From: Aralia elata
Lineage: Eukaryota; Streptophyta; Magnoliopsida; Apiales; Araliaceae
Assembly (NCBI GenBank): GCA_034770075.1
Contig: CM068380.1
Coordinates: forward strand, 81,229,393 to 81,293,392
Direction: 5' to 3'
DNA length: 64,000 bases
Of this stretch, positions 47,283 to 59,792 are shown in pieces (position 1 is the stretch's first letter; each line of letters begins with the position of its first letter). A program made the position numbers and the translations under genes. Under the pieces are notes generated by a model. It was not told where the DNA came from, searched no databases, and saw only the letters and a program-made list of their open reading frames with translations.

Positions 47283-50200
47283 GTAGGTAGCTAAGTTTGT
47301 CTCGTGCTATACTGGTGGGGATAATGAAAGGGCAAGGTGATTGCTTCATAAAATTGTACAACAACTTTATGAACGATCATGACATAATGATTCATTAGCT
47401 CCAACTCTAAAATTCAGTTACCATACAGATCATCATCGAGCAGGGGAATCCTATATGTTCTTTTCAAGGGGAGGGATTCAATTGATTAGTTGAAATAGCC
47501 AGTAGCCACTGACTTCTACTTCTTTTAGGACATTCAGGTAAAAGATTGAATAGTTTCTCTTGATTTCAAGTAGCAGATGTTTTGTTTACGTGTTGAGTGA
47601 ATGTACATATATTATACTATAGTGTGAAATAGTGAAAGCAAAGCGTAAAAAGTTTTTGTACCATAAGCCATGTGCAGTACTGTAAATTTTGTGAATGAAG
47701 TTCGAACCTTTTCATATGTATATATGTTACTGTTGTCATGGGAGGATTCTTAGGTCTTACTACCTCATCCTTCATATAAGCCCACACTCTGGAATTCTAC
47801 ACACAAAAAATCACTACCGTGAATGAAGGGCTTTGAGTGGGACTCCCCAATGCACAAGTATTGCTTGTGACGTGTTTAGCTTTAGGTATGACATTTACTT
47901 TTCCTTTGTGAGTTACAGAGGCCCTTAATTTTTGAAGTAGAAAAAGGTCCTGAAATTGATTTACATGTTTATATATGAGGATATTATCAAAAAATAAATA
48001 TGAATATAACATATTTGGGTAAAAGAATTGATAGCATACTCCAAATGGCATGATTTCCTTGCCGGTCAATTGGATTAGAACTAGATATAGATTTGACAGT
48101 CAATGTATTGAGCTTACAGCAGTCGATGCTATAACATAAAGTTCTCGAGACTGCAATTCGAACTTGGCCGATTTGACCTCGCTTCTTAGGAATTTAATTT
48201 AAGCTCAAACAAAATCATAAGATCCATGGTAAAATGAGCAAATCTCGAGATTGCCTCGTAACAAAGAGTAGGATCATGTGATATATTTAAAATAATGTAA
48301 CTAAAATATACAATGTTTACAATATGTGACTGAAAGTAATAATGTTCACCAACAAAACTTGATTCTAGATGGATCAAAACTCGAGATGGTGAAAAATAAA
48401 CGTGTTTGAGTTAGAACAAGCCAAGTTTAGCTCTGACTAGTGTACACCACTAATTATGTTGAAGCGTAGCTAGATCATTGGGGTCTAAGATCCCAAAGTC
48501 AACTCCACAATAACTTTATATTTATACTATCATAGTTTTGTTGGAATTCACCCCAACTGACTAGCTTGTCAAAAAAGATAGTAGTATTAATTCTCTTTCA
48601 ATTAAGATTTAATGGCGATATGTGGTGCTTATAATTGAAGGCATATAGTTAAATAGACTTTCATGTGCATGCGGATTCTTAAATGCAACTAATATGCTAC
48701 TACTACAGCATCTCATAATTGACTATTATATATTTATATTCATGCTCTATGTATGATTAATATTAACAATATTATTATTATCCTTAATAGCAGCAAAAAA
48801 ACACTCTGTATACTTGGTTTTGGTCGTTCTTTGGCAAAACATGAAGATTAGGCTTTCATTTAAACAAGGCGAAAGAGGCACTCTGTCTGCTGTTATTAAT
48901 ATAATTTTAATTTATGGCTTTTTCATTGGGCAAGCGATGATGGTACTACTCTTAATTAAAACTATAACGATAATAAAGAAGATAAATAAATAATTATTAA
49001 CTAGTTACACCATAAAGATTATTGCGGATTTGCGGTACACGAATTATAACCTTAATTTTACCAAGAAAGTTCTTAGAAGAACATAACACTACAATTTACA
49101 TACGGAGTGCATGGAATCCTAAGATAGCCATCTGACGCTACAAAAACTAAAAGCTCGGTCGCATATTATAAACGTATGCAATTTTAGATAAGAGTCCACA
49201 TTTTAGCTTATAAGTAATTTTCAATTTTATATCTACAGCTAACACATTTGGGGATATGGACACAATCCCCGACATCTGATATTATGGGTTCAAACCACAA
49301 TGTCAACCAAGTGCGCTTATATTTTGCAAAGAGTCCACTCTATGGTAACCATAATTAACTTTATTATACTGTTACTATTATTAAACTAAAACCTTTAATG
49401 ATTTCTAGTTCTTCGGGTGGTGGCTTCGATGGTTGCTCAGCCTCCAAACACTTGTACACAACGCTTTTTTGGTGGATTAATGGTTATGGCCGTTGTGAAA
49501 CGTTTTCGGTGTGAGTGTTAGCAAATGAGAGAAAGAAAGATTAACAAGTAATATTCTTAAAATTTTTGTGAGTGAAAGTGTGTAATCGTACCAGCATATC
49601 GAACATAGTAAATGATCTCTATTTATAGAAATATCTAGTTATCCATGTGCCATCAGTGTGATTTGCAGGTTGGTCGTACCATCATGCCGTAGGACGAGCC
49701 CACATACACGGTGATCCCCCTTGGTTGAGATCCATCTACATGTCCAATGAGTCCTATCCAGAGCGTAGGGGCTATGGTATTTGCATCGACAAACGTCTTA
49801 TAAGCGGTACAGTGTCAGTCGATGAGTCTCTCGAATAGCGTCTTTAACATCGAGTTATTAGGCAGCGAGTGTGGGCTTCAGGAGTATCAGGTCTGGGTAT
49901 TTTGTGGCCTCTTATTATTATTTAAGATAAACATGAAATGGAATAAAAATACATTCTTAAATATTACAAAATTTTTAAATAAATTTTGTTTGGTGAGATA
50001 TAGGAGTTATTTAATATATACCCTAAACCATATACAGACAAGGTAATTAAATAGACAAATAAAAAACAACTCTATAAAGGAGGAGTAATATATACTCCTT
50101 CGGTTCCATATTAAGTGTCGTTTTAGCTTCATGCATATGAATTAAAAAAGTCATTTAATACTATCGTTTAATAATTAAAATTTGTATGAAATTCTATCAC

Positions 50201-50777
50201 TACCCCTTTATGGGAAGTTGAAAACTAGTAATACAAGAGAGAATTTCTTGAGACAGTGAGAGAAGTTAGGGGTGATATTGGAAAGTAAATAATTTATTCT
50301 TCTAGAAAGTTGTAAACGACAAATAAATTGAAACAAATTTTTTTTTTTAAAAAGTCACTTATTATGGAATGGAGGTAGTATATCCAGACCAACCTCATTC
50401 ATAAGAAACATGATCCAAGATTTTCTCCCCTCTTATTGATGATACAAAGTACAAATAAAGGATGCCAGCTTATAAGCCCCAAAAACGGTTCATCAGACCA
50501 ATCGACCCACCCCCTAAGGATTAATTTCTCATTTTCTCTCTCGTAAGTGGTTCAATCAACCTTTAAACAAGTGGAGTACATAAATATACTACTAATACAT
50601 AATTCCTCGGATCTGAAGCTTTGGCGGTTTCTAAGAAACTGGAACAGCTAGCTAGTAGCTACTCCTCCTATAGATTATAATTAATTGTTCTTGAGGTCTA
50701 TATATAATACTATAATGCTGAGATTCTGAAATCTTTAGTTCGTCAACCCATTTTTGAGACTCAGAACAGAAATCATC
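47283..50777. other. Spacer downstream of CDF
   Basis: Holds the CDF 3' UTR (to about 47720), a possible LTR scrap (49400-49660, minus-strand TATA) and a MITE at 50095-50378. No open frame with protein-like features was found. Confidence 0.6.
50095..50378. mobile_element. Stowaway-like MITE
   Basis: 284 bp flanked by TA on both sides. Left end CTCCTTCGGTTCCATATTAAGTG, right end inverted (CACTTATTATGGAATGGAGGTAG). Interior AT-rich and non-coding. Confidence 0.82.
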
Positions 50778-51290
50778 ATGGATCGTTCGTGTTTACTTGT
50801 GGCTTTTCTTGTAACATCTTTTCTCATTCTTTCCTCTTCCCATGGTACGTAATGTTTGTATTTATAACAAACAATATAACCATAACTATAACTATAACTA
50901 TATATATATATATATAGACACACTTCATTTTTATTTTTTTTGGTTTCTCACACAGAGTTTCATTCTTTTATATTTTTGTAGGACGTGGAAGAAAATTGCT
51001 GGAAAGTTATGAGAATGAAGAATACGCTACTGTTCTATTAGAGGTTTTATGTTAATTATTACTTTTATGTAATGTAAATAAATTATTTGTTAGTAGTTAT
51101 TGATGGGAAAAATTAAGTAATTAAATGTTGTTTTGATTTTGTTTAGGGAAGTGGAAGAGATGATTCAAGGGAGATGATGGAGTTGGACTATGAATACGCG
51201 GGGCCAAACAATAACCCAAAATCTGGTCTTTTGTTTACTACTCCTCCTCCTCCTCCTCCTCTTGCAGGTGCTCCTACACCAACACCGTAA
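50778..51290 (+). CDS. Small secreted peptide precursor with Asp-Tyr core (PSY-like?)
   Basis: Exons 50778-50844, 50982-51043 and 51147-51290 have GT-AG borders and closing phases and give 90 residues. Each exon is too short to stand out alone. Residues 1-22 are a signal peptide (hydrophobic LLVAFLVTSFLIL), followed by GRGRKLL and an acidic spacer. MELDYEYAGPNNNPKSG is at residues 54-70, and a Pro-rich tail (PPPPPP, APTPTP) ends the protein. An Asp-Tyr preceded by acidic residues is the signal for tyrosine sulfation in PSY, RGF and CIF peptides. The N and P spacing resembles PSY, but the His of the PSY consensus is absent. The gene model is well supported by splice phases. The family name is an inference. 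Confidence 0.7.
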
Positions 51291-51484
51291 GGTAACAAAT
51301 CAGTAGAGTTTCATGTATTAATTAGAATAAGTTTTAAGTATCTAAATTCCTGTAATTTTGTGGAGGGTACTTAATTATCTCTAATCTTGATTTTCTATAG
51401 TTAGTGGACGGGAGAAACAATTTGCTTATATTGTTCTTAATTTGTACTAATAATTAACTTTCTTGCAAGTATGGAGAGTTGTTA

Positions 51485-51550
51485 TAATTAAGTGGGCGTG
51501 AATTATAATAAAGCTCAAGTCTGGGAATGTAATTGACGCCCACTTAATCA
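51485..51550. repeat. Inverted repeat (hairpin) with 20-base arms
   Basis: TAATTAAGTGGGCGTGAATT (51485-51504) and its near-complement at 51531-51550, with 18 of 20 positions pairing and a 26-base loop. Confidence 0.7.
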
Positions 51551-51580
51551 TACCAAAGTATCAAACCAAGCCTCTCAAAG

Positions 51581-51736
51581 TCAAATTATTTCAATTGTGG
51601 TCAGCTCAAGGTTGCTCGTCAGCTGTTTGATAGATTGCACCAACGAAACATGGCATTGGTATCTGGATTAGTGTTTCAACGTGATAAATGTGTTGAAGTC
51701 TCTAGATTTAGTGTTTCATCCGGAGATGTATGTTAA
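51581..51736 (+). pseudogene. Orphan pentatricopeptide-repeat fragment
   Basis: Fifty-one codons read NYFNCGQLKVARQLFDRLHQRN, then LVSGLVFQRDKC, and stop. This matches the PLS-type PPR pattern ('Y-x-K/N-CG-x-L-x-x-AR-x-LFD-x-x-x-x-RN'). There is no start, only about one and a half motifs, and non-coding sequence on both sides. It is a scrap of a PPR gene and not a gene. Confidence 0.55.
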
Positions 51737-52145
51737 GAGTACCATTTTCAATTAAAATAAAGTAGGATTCCTTTTTTTTATATTTTCGGGTACTATTAAA
51801 ACAATGTACTAGACTTGCATATGTTTAAATTATAATATAACAAATTATCTCATATGTTTTTACGTGGAACTGAGGTGTTATATAATTTCAGACTAAAAAA
51901 TTGTTTTGTTGATTTTTTTTTTTTAAAAAAAAATTTCCTTCATTTTTCCAGTAAGAATCCTTGGGCCAAAATCCAAAACTAGCGGTTGATATTGATAAGA
52001 TAAATAATAATAACAACAATAATTAAGAGAATAACCATTACAACAATTATATTCCAAAAACAAGATATGTAGTGAAAGAATGTATTGAATTAAAGTATCA
52101 AGTATTCGCCCATAAATCTCAAGCTTTTCAAAAACACAACAAAGT

Positions 52146-52508
52146 TCAGCAGAAACTGTTCTCCATTAATTTGACAAATTCATTAAAATCTATTCTTCCA
52201 TCTCCATTTTCATCAAACACACTGATCATCTTCTTGCAGTTGCCCATCTCCGATCTTTCTTCCAATCCCAGAGCACTGACAACTCTCTGCAACTCCCCTG
52301 CATCAATAAACCCATCTCTGTTTTCGTCAAACACATCGAAAGCTCCCTTCACCTCATCCAAGCTAGGCTCTCTCTCTTCAAATAAACGAGAAAAATCATT
52401 CAAACCAAACCTCTCGTGAAGCTTTACATCTTCAGGGTGGCAAGAAAATCCAATCTTTCCCATCACCATCTCCACCTCTTCTCTCTGTACATAAATATAT
52501 ACTCCCAT
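52146..52508 (-). CDS. CML45/46-like EF-hand protein, N-terminal part out of frame
   Basis: 120 residues with two complete EF-hand loops (DENRDGFIDAGE 61-72, DENGDGRIDFNE 99-110) and the family motifs EEVEMVMGKIG and LFEEREPSLDEVKGAFDVFDE. Relatives are near 200 residues with a hydrophobic N-terminus. Here the matching hydrophobic stretch (FLILGLVKYFFFSQ) is found upstream at 52530-52790 in another frame without an ATG. A one-base shift near 52485 would join them. Either this copy is damaged, the sequence has an indel, or translation starts at one of the downstream ATGs (52508 or the MVMGK ATG). The EF-hand half should bind calcium. Confidence 0.75.
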   Translation of the reverse strand: MGVYIYVQREEVEMVMGKIGFSCHPEDVKLHERFGLNDFSRLFEEREPSLDEVKGAFDVFDENRDGFIDAGELQRVVSALGLEERSEMGNCKKMISVFDENGDGRIDFNEFVKLMENSFC

Positions 52509-55307
52509 TATCTATATTTTTCTCACTTAAGCAAGGCTTCCTTTCGGACAGTTGAATGACTTCTTGTTTCCTTTTCCCAACTTGGTGTATTGCATAGAGG
52601 GTTGAGATCTTGAGAAATACTTGTAAATTTTTCTGACCCACCCAGTTGAAATTAATTATCTGGGAGAAGAAAAAATACTTAACCAATCCAAGAATCAAGA
52701 AAGAAAGTGGAATTGTATGTAGAGATAAAGATAAAGATAAAGATAGTTGATCTGAGACTAATGGTATGTTTAATTCCTTGAAATGAAACAACAAAACAGA
52801 ATTTGATTATTTTCCCAAAGTAATGAGATTATTCTCTTTCAATAAAAAGCAGAGACTAGAGAGAAGATGAAGACTTGATATTTATTGGGATTTCAAGAAA
52901 ATGAATGGGTTTGTTATATAGATATGGAAAAGGATCGAAGTGGGTGAAAAGGTCAGATTACATTGTTGGACAAGGCGGTGGAGAAATTGTGTATGAAGAA
53001 ATGGTCGGGAAACGTCAGAGGAAGTTTCTCAACTCCTGCATTTCAGAAAAGAAAAATATGTAATGGGGGAGTATCATCAGCCTGGCTTGCTTTTCTTTCT
53101 CTGTTCTTACCAGGTATATGCGTATCTTATTTGGGCCTGTAAATTGCCACGCAACTACAAAGACTCGTCGAAGTTTCTTGGAAGTTAGAATTCTTAGTAG
53201 TCCTCTTTAGGTGGACCACTATTTTCCACATATTTTAGTGCTTTTTCCAAATCTTAGATTTGTGGTTTTATTAAATTTGAGTGTGTTGCACGGAAAGGAC
53301 ACAAAATTTGATGGCCTCCCTTGAAATTTCCAAAGGAATGTAAAGTTCACTTCTTTTTTTTCTTTTTTTTAAATTAGGAAATTATCATTAGATTCAAGAT
53401 TCATATTATAAAAAGAATATTGAATCCTTGTTAAATTATCAAAAAAAATATGTAAAATTATTATTTTTGCACTAATGCCATTGAACTTTGAAATAATTTT
53501 TAAAACTACTTAAAACTTGACCATATAAATTGATGTGTCCGCTAATATACACATATGAGTTAGCCAAACTTTGGGACATTATTAACAAATATTTGAAAGT
53601 TTAATAGTTTTGATGCAAGAAAAATAGTTTGTCACTGATTTTTTCTATTATTAAATATTAGATTCAATAGTACATATGTGCACATTAATTATTAGAGTAA
53701 TAGACCTTTTAGAATTGCGCATAGCCACACATATTTTCCTCTTTTGCTAGTAATTAGGGGCATTATGTTAAAGCTTAAACTGTGATATTGTAATTTGTAA
53801 CAGCCAGATAAACTCCTAGTGCTTTAGTATTAAAATATAGGTAATAAGGGAATATATTTTTAGAAAGTGTTTTTACAAGAAATTATAAATGTATCTTAAA
53901 TGTTACCTAACTCTATTGACTTTTTTCTATTTTTTATATTTACGTAAAAGACTTTTAAATTTCCCCCCTAATTTCGGTTCACACTTTTAGAGGTTTCCTC
54001 GAACTGAATTGCAAATTTGCAATCAAGGCCTCGGGCTATGGCTTTACAATATAAAGCTACTTCCAGATCAATTCTCATTGGGCTCAGCCCATATTTATGT
54101 CCAAGAAGACCATTGTGTTCTGGCTGGCCCTACCAGGAAGCCTGTGAGCGCAATCTACCACATATGAATAGCTTTTCTATTTTCTGAGCCAACTGAGCGA
54201 CGTTGGGCTTTGGATGCCTCTGTGACATGTAGGTCCTTTTTTCTTTTCTTTTCTTTTATTTTTTTTCAATTTTCCCTCGATATTCTTTCACAAGGTTGTT
54301 ACTTGTAAGTTGTAAAAACTTCCAAAATTTGATTTGTTTGTTAAAGCATTCCTATTTTATGTAAGAAATGTAAACTTGCTTGACATAACATCTCATCTGT
54401 CACGACTGCCTTTAGTTTATATCCGTGTCAAAACATTTTTATGAACAAAAAAATTATATAAAATGATTTTGTGATATTGTTGGAATGCTCGAGACTGTTT
54501 AATTAGCAGCATTACCTCATTCAATATCAGAGTTTTTCGACATCTATAACTATATATAACAAGTCAATTGAAGATTTTATTTAAATTTATTTGGTTGATC
54601 ATTTTAAAGGTAATTTAGTCATTAGCATTACCTCATCAAATAAGAGAGTTTTTCGACATTGGTGAAAACTGACTAGAATTATAATCGGTAGAACGTCATA
54701 TTCACTTGTAATAATAGAATCCGCTATATCTAAAAAAATGAGTCTACTATCCTTTATCTTGTTTATAAGAAGATATATTTATAGATGAGGTTTTAGGACC
54801 CCCTAAAAAAATACTCCCTATAATCAAATCAAAGTTTGTTCATTTATCCCACAAGCCGCAGAATTACACAAGGCTTTGATGATATATGCTGTTAACGCAT
54901 ACAAATTTAGCGTAAGCTGATTACATAAACTGACCTTATACAACAACTTTCTCTTATTGGCGCCATGACAACAGATTATAAATGTCATTATAAATTATAC
55001 AATTACTACTACTATATACTATTACATCACAAATTAATGCTCATAATACTTCAAATTAAAACTGCCTTTTCATCAAATGTAATCATGGAAATACTCTCTC
55101 CTGAACAATTAATCCATTTTGGATGAGGAAGGTAAATTTTAAAATATTCCCCCTTTCTATTGGACATATATAAAATCACCCCATTTATGATACTTTTCAA
55201 TTAAACTAGCAAAATCTAGTTTTATGCTTGAACTTACCGTATATATAAATATATGTGATTTGTATATATACTATATAGCTATGTCTAGTGGCATGCATGG
55301 CTGGTGC
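52509..55307. other. Spacer upstream of the CML-like and downstream of the expansin gene
   Basis: Begins with the displaced hydrophobic N-terminal stretch and promoter of the CML-like gene. Past about 53000 it is AT-rich sequence with short homopolymer runs. I see no gene, tandem repeat or TIR pair in it. Confidence 0.6.
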
Positions 55308-56533
55308 CTAACGAAATTGGGCACCAGAATAGGTCTGACCAAAAGACCAGCCAGAAGGTGCAACATTGTAGGACACCACACTGCGGCCATCACTAGTGGT
55401 GACCTTGAAAGAGAGGCTTTGTCCATTAAGGTAGCTGTTGCTCTGCCAGTTCTGTCCCCAATTCCTTGACATTGGTTGCCACTGAGTTCTTGAACCCTTT
55501 ATATATACTGCATGTACATCTCCGGCTCCTCCAACATTAGTAACAAGGACAAGGTTGAAGTAAGAGTGACCATTTATGGTAAACCTAATACCTCCTCTCC
55601 TCCTGCAGGGTACCCTACAAACGCATCCATGAAGAAATATGATCTTATAAGTAAAACATTGAATTGATCTCAAAACATAGGAGTTTCTACTTTACTTTTT
55701 AGCTGTACATTTGAACTAACCATGCCAAAGGCGATTTAGCAAACAGTATACTCAAACTTAAGAGGAAATTACTGTATCGTGCAGTTAATGAGACTCGAAT
55801 CATATGCTCTCTAAGTTACTTTTTAGTCCTACAGTCACATCAGACACATTTTCTCGATAATAATGATTATTTACAGCACATGTGATTGTTGAGTGTAGGA
55901 TTGGAAAGTAGGACCATAAAGCATTACTTGTACAAGTGACATGATCTAATATTAAAAGTATAGATTCCCTTGAAGTTATGCCAACAGAAGTGAAAAGGGC
56001 CATAAAAATAAGTACCTTCTGTAAGCAACAGGGACAATCCCAGCTCTGTATTGAGCAATGCGGAGAAAGACAGGCTGAGAGAGATCAAAGTGGTGGTTCG
56101 GAGAGTCACACCAGCCGCCCGGTGGGCAGAAGTTTGTGGCGGTGACTATGATTGAACCGCGAAGGCACCACTGTGGATCATTCACACATACAAGTTGAAA
56201 GCATGCTCCACAGCTCAATCCATTGTCAAACAGGGCTGTGCTAAGTGCTGCTGTATTTGTCCCATACCCTTGGCTGTACAAATTTCCATACCCACAAGCC
56301 CCACCTTACATAAGAAAAATAAAATTAATTTAACCATTTGCGTAATAATACGTAAGTATTGGTAATTGTTGCAAAGTTATAAGTCTTTGTAAAAACATAC
56401 CCATTGTCCCAGAAGCATCACCTCCTCCATAGAAGGTTGCATGAGCATTTATCCAACCCCTGCCATAATACCCATCAACGGATGAGAAAAGTGAAAGAAA
56501 ACCCACTACTAAAATTCCGCTGATCAGAGCCAT
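55308..56533 (-). CDS. EXPA: Alpha-expansin (three exons)
   Basis: Exons 56533-56401, 56304-56016 and 55614-55308 (GT-AG, phases 1 and 2) give 242 residues. A signal peptide (residues 1-21) precedes YYGRGWINAHATFYGGGD. Domain 1 (about 25-140) has the conserved cysteines and the HFD motif (H116-D118). Domain 2 (about 150-240, ending SFGQTYSGAQFR) has the Trp/Tyr-rich cellulose-binding surface (NWGQNWQ, GWSFGQTY). Expansins loosen cell walls without hydrolysis at acid pH. The third exon's acceptor (TTTGTAG|GGTACC) gives the conserved RRVPCRRRGG. A TGCAG acceptor 16 bases downstream would drop VPCRR and its conserved Cys, so I rejected it. Length and motifs look intact. Confidence 0.94.
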
Positions 56534-58434
56534 GTCCAATCCTGCACAAGTTAAAGCAAATGGGGTTCTTTTTTAGCATTTGAGTGAAACATCGTACTCT
56601 GTTAATTAAGTTAGCCTAAAAAGAGGAAGTGAAAGAAATAGTTACAAGAAAATGATGATGAGATCTGAAAAAGGATTGTGAGGAAATGAAGAGGGATTCT
56701 CAAGGGAATAAATAGGAGTTTGGTGATGGTGGGTTTGGGCTTTGAGGGCCAACATCAAAGCTGACAACTTTCAGTACCCATTTGCCAGGGACCCTTAATT
56801 GTTTGACTAGTCATTTCTTTGGGGTTCTGTTATGAGGAAATGATATGCATGTTTAATATATGGAGAATTTGGGATTGAATTTGAAGATGATCTAACTCTG
56901 TTAAAAGCACAAGCCGCGTGGTTTTGCAGCTGTCAAATTTGGAAATCTTCTCAATCCAATGTGGGGCAGAGTGAAGAAATATGGCCATGGCTCTATGGTT
57001 TCTGCTCTAGGAGGATGAAAAAAAAAGTATTAAACCTTTTCTTTTAATTTCCTTGTCCGAGTTTGTTTACAGGCTTACAGCTATCGCTAATTGGGATTTG
57101 CTGGTCTAATCAAAAATAAAAGCCAGCAATTCACACTGATGGCCAAATGCCACGTGATGGGATGAAGAAAATCCATGGCATTAATCACTGAGAGATACAA
57201 CTAACAAGTCTTTACTCTTTGAATTGCCCATTCAAAGTTTGATTTTTCCTTTTTCCAAGCACCAAGAGCATTTTCATGAAGTTGACTTACTTTCGTTTGT
57301 TTGTAAACACTCCAGAAGAGAGTTAATACAATCATTTAACAACAATTCACCCGCTTACGAATGAAAAGTAACTAAATTATTACTACAATGATATTGTCTG
57401 TGTCGATTTAAGGGTACTTCAGAGTTGGATTAAGTATTCAACTATCCATTAAGACCAGGTAGACAGACAGTCTTTATAGCTGAATGCGTGGCCGCACAAT
57501 ATCCTCAATGTGAATAACTGCATATACCGAGACATATATACATATACATATACACATATATATATATATACATATACATATATATATATATATACATATG
57601 TATGTGTGTGTGTGTGTTATACACACATGCATGTAAGATGTCGGTGCAATTCATTTTTCCTTTTCTTTTCTGTTTTTTTGAAATGGGAATTGCAATGTTC
57701 CGTAAATCTTTCTTATACATTGTTACTGCAATATGAAGAAGGGAGAAATTCAGAATTAACTGTGCTACCTAATTAATTGGAGTACCTAATGGTGTCAATA
57801 TTTGGAAAGTGATACCTCTCTAATCCATTTGTCATTTAATACAATGGCTCTCCATCACACGCCACTCAATTCCGCATTAGACGCGTCCCACGCTACAAAG
57901 CCAAGGCAAATACCTTTTCTGCCCAATCCCATCAACAACACTTTATCAGTGTAATACAACTTGTAATATAAGATAAGAGTCATACAGGTCCATCTCATTA
58001 AGCATCATAAAGCAAATCTATCCCTTAAAAACTGAAGCAAAGAAAAGTAAGTAATTGTGCTTATTGGCATCTGAGGAAGTATTTGTGCTTATTGGCAAAT
58101 ACGAAAAAGAGAGAGAGAGAGAGAGAGAGAAAGGCTGACAACTGAATATCAAGTTTCGAAATTCAAATTGATGCATATTTGTAATTCTATATAATTGAAA
58201 TTTAGTTATATTTGGCGCTCAGTTCCGGTTCCGGTTCCAAGACTTAGAATTGAGTTGTTAAATATAAGTAAAGAGTTCTAAGAAAAAACGTTAGATAAGG
58301 CTTTTTAGTATGGTAATGAGGTCAACCGTCCCATAATAGTATTGTGATCTCCATAAGAAGCATTCCTTGAAGGGCGTGCTTGTCACTATAGTTAAGTGTT
58401 CATTTGGTGATCATCGTCAAAATAGTAGTAAGAT

Positions 58435-58640
58435 GGTGTTTGATTGTATCTTAATGCATCTTAACAACTCATCTCTTAATACATCTTAAGAGCACATATC
58501 TTTGTATTTTTTTCCTCTAAATAGTTTAGACTCATATTTGTATCTTAACTATTCAGACGACCTTTTAATACAAAGATGTGGGCTGTTAAAATGCATTAAG
58601 AGATGAACTGTTAAGACGTATTAAGATGCAATCAAACACC
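58435..58640. mobile_element. MITE with about 55-bp terminal inverted repeats
   Basis: 206 bp. GGTGTTTGATTGTATCTTAA at the left and its inverted form at the right, with pairing continuing through CATCTCTTAAT. The interior is non-coding. I could not settle the target duplication, so the superfamily is open. Confidence 0.78.
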
Positions 58641-59519
58641 ACCTAAGACTGTATACATTTGACCAAGATCCTATTAATTGCGAGAGCCTTTGTACAAACA
58701 ATTAGAGAAGAAGGACAAATGCATAAATAGGGTTGAGGCTTCGTAGGTCAGTAAATTAAGAGGGGGTCCAGAGGACATGTTGGAATTTGGTAGTGGTTTA
58801 GGCACCAGTCAGCACCTAGAAAACATCTCCCGAACCATAGAGATTTGAAAGTGATTCCACAGCTAAAACACTGGTTGCGCTTGTGTTGTGTATCATATCC
58901 TAGATACTCTCTCTTTATGGTGGCAAACCTTGTGGACCATAAACCATTAAAGGTGACAACCACCTAAGGGACATATAAACGGTTAGGCCAAACAGGCACA
59001 TGGGTAGTAAATATAGAGTTCAAGGCTATGGACTAGCTCCTTTATTAATGTCCTACAATCAATTTATGAACAGCCTCTAAAATCAAACACCCACTTGAAC
59101 TAGAAAAAGACCAGAAATTTTTACTTTGTGACCTCCAAGTAATTATGGAGATGGAGTGCTCAATAGTTACTTCTCAATATCAAGGTAACAAGAGATTAAG
59201 AAATTAACTTCCACGTATTTCCTTCCGGAAACTCCGAAACAAAATGGGACAAAGTCTTCAAGTCCAGCCGCCTATATGACTCTTGGTTCTATCCTTTCCC
59301 CCATCAACGGCGAAAAATAGAAAATAGAATGAAGTTGTACTAAGAGAAGCAGAAGTCAAACTCAATTGATTATGGAGCAGCTGGTATAGATATTGGAACT
59401 TTGGGACATCAAGGAGTGAATTAATGCGAATGCAATCCAGCTCTACACACTAGATTTGCATTTCAAAGTGACATCATATGCTAGAAATTATTAATATTAT
59501 AATTTGAACCAAATTCGAA

Positions 59520-59572
<53 letters not shown>

Positions 59573-59601
59573 GAGAAATGATCCATAGCAAATATTTGTT
59601 A

Positions 59602-59792
59602 TTGCTACGCATCAAAAATGAGCAAACATCATCATTAGCGTCCAATAAAGAAACCAACGGCCGAGATTAGAATTGAAAAATTCACATCCGCTACTATTAG
59701 TAGTGGACGTGAATTTTTCAGTTTCAATCTCGGCCGTTGGTTCTTGTATTAAACGATAGAGATGGTATTTGCCCATTTTTACTCCATAGCAA
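59602..59792. mobile_element. Foldback MITE with CCAACGGCCGAGATT core arms
   Basis: 191 bp, almost one inverted repeat. Outer ends are TTGCTACG and its inverted form (CCATAGCAA). Inner arms (CCAACGGCCGAGATTAGAAT and onwards) pair for about 40 bases around a few-base loop near 59697. Non-coding. Confidence 0.78.

Larger units (their letters stand above)
51291..52145. other. Spacer with hairpin and PPR scrap
   Basis: Holds the 3' end of the peptide gene, a 20-base inverted repeat (51485-51550), a PPR-like coding scrap (51581-51736) and AT-rich sequence with no gene. Confidence 0.6.

Noticed and set aside
52480..52500. 18-base GT...AG 'intron' that would repair the CML-like frame
   Set aside because: Far below the minimum size of plant introns. 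A frameshift is the simpler reading.
55595..55614. Alternative expansin exon-3 acceptor (TGCAG|GAGG)
   Set aside because: It keeps frame but drops the conserved VPC Cys. The upstream TTTGTAG acceptor restores it.
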